Assembly: GCA_041390145.1 (NCBI GenBank) | Contig: JAWKQM010000020.1 | Location: forward strand, 1 to 28,128 | DNA from: Gemmatimonadales bacterium | GTDB lineage: Bacteria; Gemmatimonadota; Gemmatimonadetes; Gemmatimonadales; GWC2-71-9 | Length of the DNA: 28,128 nt | Reading direction: 5' to 3' | Shown here: piece by piece, positions 26,198 through 28,128 of the stretch | Position numbering within the stretch: position 1 is the stretch's first letter | Layout of the letters: each line of letters starts with the position of its first letter | Position numbers and translations under genes: made by a program | Notes under the pieces: model-generated | Databases searched by the model: none | Told to the model about the DNA's origin: nothing | What the model saw: the letters and a program-made list of their open reading frames with translations, nothing else

Positions 26198-26475
26198 TCG
26201 GCGGGCGGGAGTACGGCATCGACGGCCAATGGATCACGGTGGCGGGCGTCAAGATCCCCAGCCTCATCCTGGCGCTGATTCCGATGCCGAACGGCGGCAA
26301 CGAGTCAAAGGCGCTCGATGTGCAGGGCCGGATGCGGGCCCAGGACTACCAGCTCTCGCTGCCGCGTGCGGCGACGGCGGCGGAGCAGCGGGAGGAGATC
26401 AGGAAGATCCGGGAGCGGGAGGCCGCCGAGCATGAACTCAACCAGCAGCAGCGCGAGGCGCCGGCGGTGCCCTAG
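26194..26475 (+). CDS. 3' part of the split TonB-like gene (or separate small gene)
   Basis: 93 residues as an independent frame, starting ATG at 26194 (ATGA overlap with the preceding stop). It begins abruptly with a globular-looking segment (GREYGIDGQWITVAGVKIPSLILALIPMP) and ends in a charged helix rich in Glu/Arg/Gln (EQREEIRKIREREAAEHELNQQQRE). Nothing marks it as exported by itself. Reading upstream in frame from 26167 (ASAPPSWKA) continues smoothly from the end of the preceding protein's periplasmic part, so I think it is the C-terminal domain of that protein. The stop TAG shares a CTAG with the stop of the convergent gene. Confidence 0.55.
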   Translation: MIGGREYGIDGQWITVAGVKIPSLILALIPMPNGGNESKALDVQGRMRAQDYQLSLPRAATAAEQREEIRKIREREAAEHELNQQQREAPAVP

Positions 26476-26867
26476 AGCGGCTCCATCTTCTTGACGGCGC
26501 CCCGGTTCACCAGCACCCGGATGTTGTTGCTGTTCGGGTCGACCGGCACCACGAAGAAGAAGGGCCGGTTCGGCGGGAACCGGTTGGTCAGGCCGACCAT
26601 CACCTCGCCATCGGGAAACTGCATCGAGACGGCGGTCGAGCCGTGCGCCCGCGGGTCGGCGGGGTCGAGGGTGTGGCCCTCGTGGCGCGCCATGTCGCCC
26701 TCGAGGGAGCGCACGAAGAACAGCGCCTTGAGGTCCTTCAGCTTCACCTCGGCGGTGATCCCCTCCGGGGGGCGGAGGTGAAAGGCGGGCTTGGCGGGGT
26801 CGACATCTAGGCTGGTGCCCTTGAGGATCCTTCCGTCGAGATAGCGCGCGACCACCAGGTTGTTCAT
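26472..26867 (-). CDS. Conserved hypothetical protein, small beta-rich
   Basis: 131 residues, cytoplasmic by appearance. It begins NNLVVARYLDGRILKGTSLDVDP and continues with FHLRPPEGITAEVKLKDLKALFFVRSLEGD, a pattern I associate with small uncharacterised proteins of Gemmatimonadota and related phyla in which a 'GR.lKG...d..p....f.l' strand set is followed by 'v.l..lkalffv'. The second half (VSMQFPDGEVMVGLTNRFPPNRPFFFVVPVDPNSNNIRVLV) has a similar strand repeat. Together they suggest a small beta-barrel (PilZ-like or Sm-like), with no certain family. ATG at 26867 has a strong GGAGGGG site. Convergent with the preceding gene; both stops fall in one CTAG. Confidence 0.65.
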   Translation of the reverse strand: MNNLVVARYLDGRILKGTSLDVDPAKPAFHLRPPEGITAEVKLKDLKALFFVRSLEGDMARHEGHTLDPADPRAHGSTAVSMQFPDGEVMVGLTNRFPPNRPFFFVVPVDPNSNNIRVLVNRGAVKKMEPL

Positions 26868-26950
26868 GTCCCCTCCCTCAAATTCAGAGACAGCTCTCGG
26901 ATCCGCGGCTGACCATCAATGGACCGAGCATGGCCAGGCGTCGGATGGCG

Positions 26951-27553
26951 TCAGCAGGGCCGGAACATCAACCAGGTCTCGAGCTCCGGGGCGACCCGCA
27001 CATGGGCGGTGACGTGGTACCCGAAGTGTTCGTAGAGGATAACGTTGCGCGCCAGTTCGGTCGTGAGTGACACCCCAGTCGAACGAGGATCGGCTTCAGC
27101 GAGCGCGTGGACGTGCTCAAGCAGCACCCGACCGAGTCCGGACCCGTGATGGGAACGCAACACACCGATCATGCCGAGATGGTGATGTTGCGGGCCATGG
27201 TTGTGTTCGCGACTCGCCCGGCCGTAGGCCTCGTACCGGGTTCGCGCATCGTCTCCCAGTTCTTCCCAAGCCGATTTCCGAAACGCCTCGAATGCGGGTG
27301 TGAGTGCGCCTTTCCCGGGGAGGTCGATCATCGCCCCGCCGACCATCGTGCCGGCCGGGTCGTCGAGCCCCAGCATCAGGCCGTCCGGGTTGGCGCGCGC
27401 GGCGACGAAGAGGCCGCTGAGTGTGGTGAGGCGGCCGGCGTAGTCGGGAGTATCCCCAAGGACGTACCGCATGACCGGATAGTTGTAGAAGGCGTCGCAC
27501 AGCACGGTGACCACTTCCTCGGATCGTTCAGTGGGGAGGACGGTCACAGCCAT
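26951..27553 (-). CDS. GNAT-family N-acetyltransferase
   Basis: 200 residues, single GNAT domain. The acetyl-CoA pyrophosphate loop is at about 124-150: HHLGMIGVLRSHHGSGLGRVLLEHVHAL, with H-x-x-G-x-G (136-141) where Q/R-x-x-G-x-G/A is usual, followed by the strand-helix VSLTTELARNVILYEHFGYHV (motif B) near the C-terminus. It resembles the GNATs whose N-terminal half (AFYNYPVMRYVLGD) contains extra helices. The acceptor substrate is unknown. ATG at 27553 has GAGG about nine bases upstream. It is 83 bases from the next minus-strand gene, which may be co-transcribed. Confidence 0.85.
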   Translation of the reverse strand: MAVTVLPTERSEEVVTVLCDAFYNYPVMRYVLGDTPDYAGRLTTLSGLFVAARANPDGLMLGLDDPAGTMVGGAMIDLPGKGALTPAFEAFRKSAWEELGDDARTRYEAYGRASREHNHGPQHHHLGMIGVLRSHHGSGLGRVLLEHVHALAEADPRSTGVSLTTELARNVILYEHFGYHVTAHVRVAPELETWLMFRPC

Positions 27554-27616
27554 GACGGGGCCTCGAGTGTGTGGCGGGAGATGTGTGCACCAGTATTGGA
27601 TTCGGGTGGGGTGGTG

Positions 27617-27664
27617 TCAAGCAGTTGAGACGTCGGTCGAGGTGCGGAGCTCGAAACTGCTTGA
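27617..27664. promoter_or_regulatory. Long inverted repeat in the intergenic region
   Basis: TCAAGCAGTT (27617-27626) and AACTGCTTGA (27655-27664) are perfect 10-base inverted arms around a 28-base centre, with a further GAG/CTC pair inside after a two-base bulge. It lies in the 229-base spacer between the divergent GNAT and Ig-like lipoprotein genes, which is noticeably less GC-rich than the coding DNA. It could form an RNA stem-loop or be a two-site operator. Confidence 0.4.
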
Positions 27665-27721
27665 AGTTCCAAGTCCTTTGTGGTAAGTCTGTTAGGGAGA
27701 TTCGAGGCAGGCCGCCTGTGT

Positions 27722-27740
27722 GTTTCAGGGCCCGTGAAAC
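27722..27740. promoter_or_regulatory. Small dyad just upstream of the lipoprotein gene
   Basis: GTTTCA and TGAAAC are perfect 6-base inverted arms around GGGCCCG, 42 bases before the ATG at 27783. It could be an operator half-site pair or a 5'-UTR hairpin; no convincing -35/-10 pair was found around it. Confidence 0.3.
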
Positions 27741-27782
27741 GTCTCCTGTTTATCCCCCCTGCATGACATGCCGGATGGACTC

Positions 27783-28128
27783 ATGACACGATTCATCAGG
27801 GTATCGCTCGTCTCTGCGGTCGGAGCGTTTTCGTTGGCCTGCAACGACCAGCCGACCGAGTCAGTACCCCCGGTCATCGCTTCGGCCACGACCCTTCCCA
27901 CCGAGGCCGTCCCGGGCTGGCAGCTCGCGGACACCGCGAAGGTGATCCTTCTGGACGACGCCGGACAACCGGTTTCGGGGGTCGAGGTGACGTGGTCAGT
28001 ACGGGAGGGCGGGGGAAGCGTTACGCCGGTCAACACCGTGACCGATGCCGCCGGCGTCTCCGCGGCGGTGTGGACGCTGGGGCCGGTGGCTGGGGTGAAT
28101 CAATTGCGGGCGAGCACCATTCTTGGCG
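27783..28128 (+). CDS. Ig-like (Big_1-type) lipoprotein, N-terminal part (partial)
   Basis: The reading frame opens at ATG 27783 and continues past the window end (115 residues seen). A signal sequence (RFIRVSLVSAVGAFSLAC) ends in SLAC with Cys20, a somewhat atypical lipobox. After a Pro/Thr linker, DTAKVILLDDAGQPVSGVEVTWSV, then a Gly-rich turn and TVTDAAGVSAAVWTLG, is the classic bacterial Ig-like group 1 (invasin/intimin-type) strand pattern: 'd..G.pv.gv.V.w.v..ggg.v.......TdadG.a...wtlG...g.n'. Such proteins are surface or periplasmic, often with many tandem Ig domains; the rest lies outside the window. GGATGG upstream is a weak SD. Confidence 0.75.
   Translation, partial: MTRFIRVSLVSAVGAFSLACNDQPTESVPPVIASATTLPTEAVPGWQLADTAKVILLDDAGQPVSGVEVTWSVREGGGSVTPVNTVTDAAGVSAAVWTLGPVAGVNQLRASTILG

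Noticed and set aside
27661..27690. Possible promoter TTGAAG - 17 - TAAGTC
   Set aside because: Only the -35 resembles consensus; the -10 matches two of six bases.
27571..27786. 71-residue Cys-rich frame ending on the lipoprotein ATG
   Set aside because: The ATGA overlap is tempting, but the protein has no recognisable pattern, no SD at its GTG, and spans both dyads; more likely intergenic.

Overview
The window is one continuous stretch of high-GC bacterial chromosome with densely packed genes and no mobile element, CRISPR array or rRNA. Gene content points to Gemmatimonadota (inferred, moderate confidence): a 2-oxoacid:ferredoxin oxidoreductase, a membrane pyrophosphatase of the K+-dependent type, and a run of DUF4159 / DUF4175 / TPR / Tat / DUF3857 envelope proteins. 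No stretch over 300 bases lacks a gene.

Layout. 1-234 (+) is the 3' end of an oxidoreductase beta subunit, facing hppA across a strong bidirectional terminator (278-303). From 9112 down to 331 the minus strand carries one long tightly spaced array: pdxJ, a large protein with degenerate Hpt modules, a flippase-like membrane protein, ispE, tRNA-Gln(TTG), prs, rplY, pth and hppA. The ispE-tRNA-prs-rplY-pth order is an old conserved block. A small lipoprotein gene (9174-9632, +) is divergent from it, and a methylmalonyl-CoA epimerase gene (9654-10049, -) follows convergently.

From 10141 to 26475 the plus strand carries a second long array: trxA, an unknown protein, rsmI, DUF4159, DUF4175, TPR, a Tat-exported protein, a DUF3857 transglutaminase, a JAB-DinG helicase fusion, a fumarylacetoacetase-family enzyme, a PLP aminotransferase and a TonB-N-terminus-like protein that appears split in two. 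From rsmI onward nearly every junction is a start/stop overlap (GTGA, ATGA or TGATG), which suggests translational coupling. Five consecutive products (12371-21336) are predicted membrane or exported proteins and look like a functional module of the cell envelope. The right end holds a conserved hypothetical gene and a GNAT acetyltransferase (both -), a regulatory-looking intergenic region with two dyads, and the 5' end of an Ig-like lipoprotein gene running out of the window.

Most notable points: (1) pth and rsmI both lack an ATG/GTG/TTG at the family-conserved N-terminus but have a CTG there with a well-placed Shine-Dalgarno; (2) a RadC/JAMM-type domain with an intact metal motif is fused to a DinG/XPD-type Fe-S helicase; (3) a two-module Hpt-like protein has lost its phospho-accepting histidines; (4) the TonB-like gene is interrupted at a G7 run whose phase matches a -1 slippery heptamer; (5) the exported module is of unknown function and includes two proteins with a similar GGFL segment.
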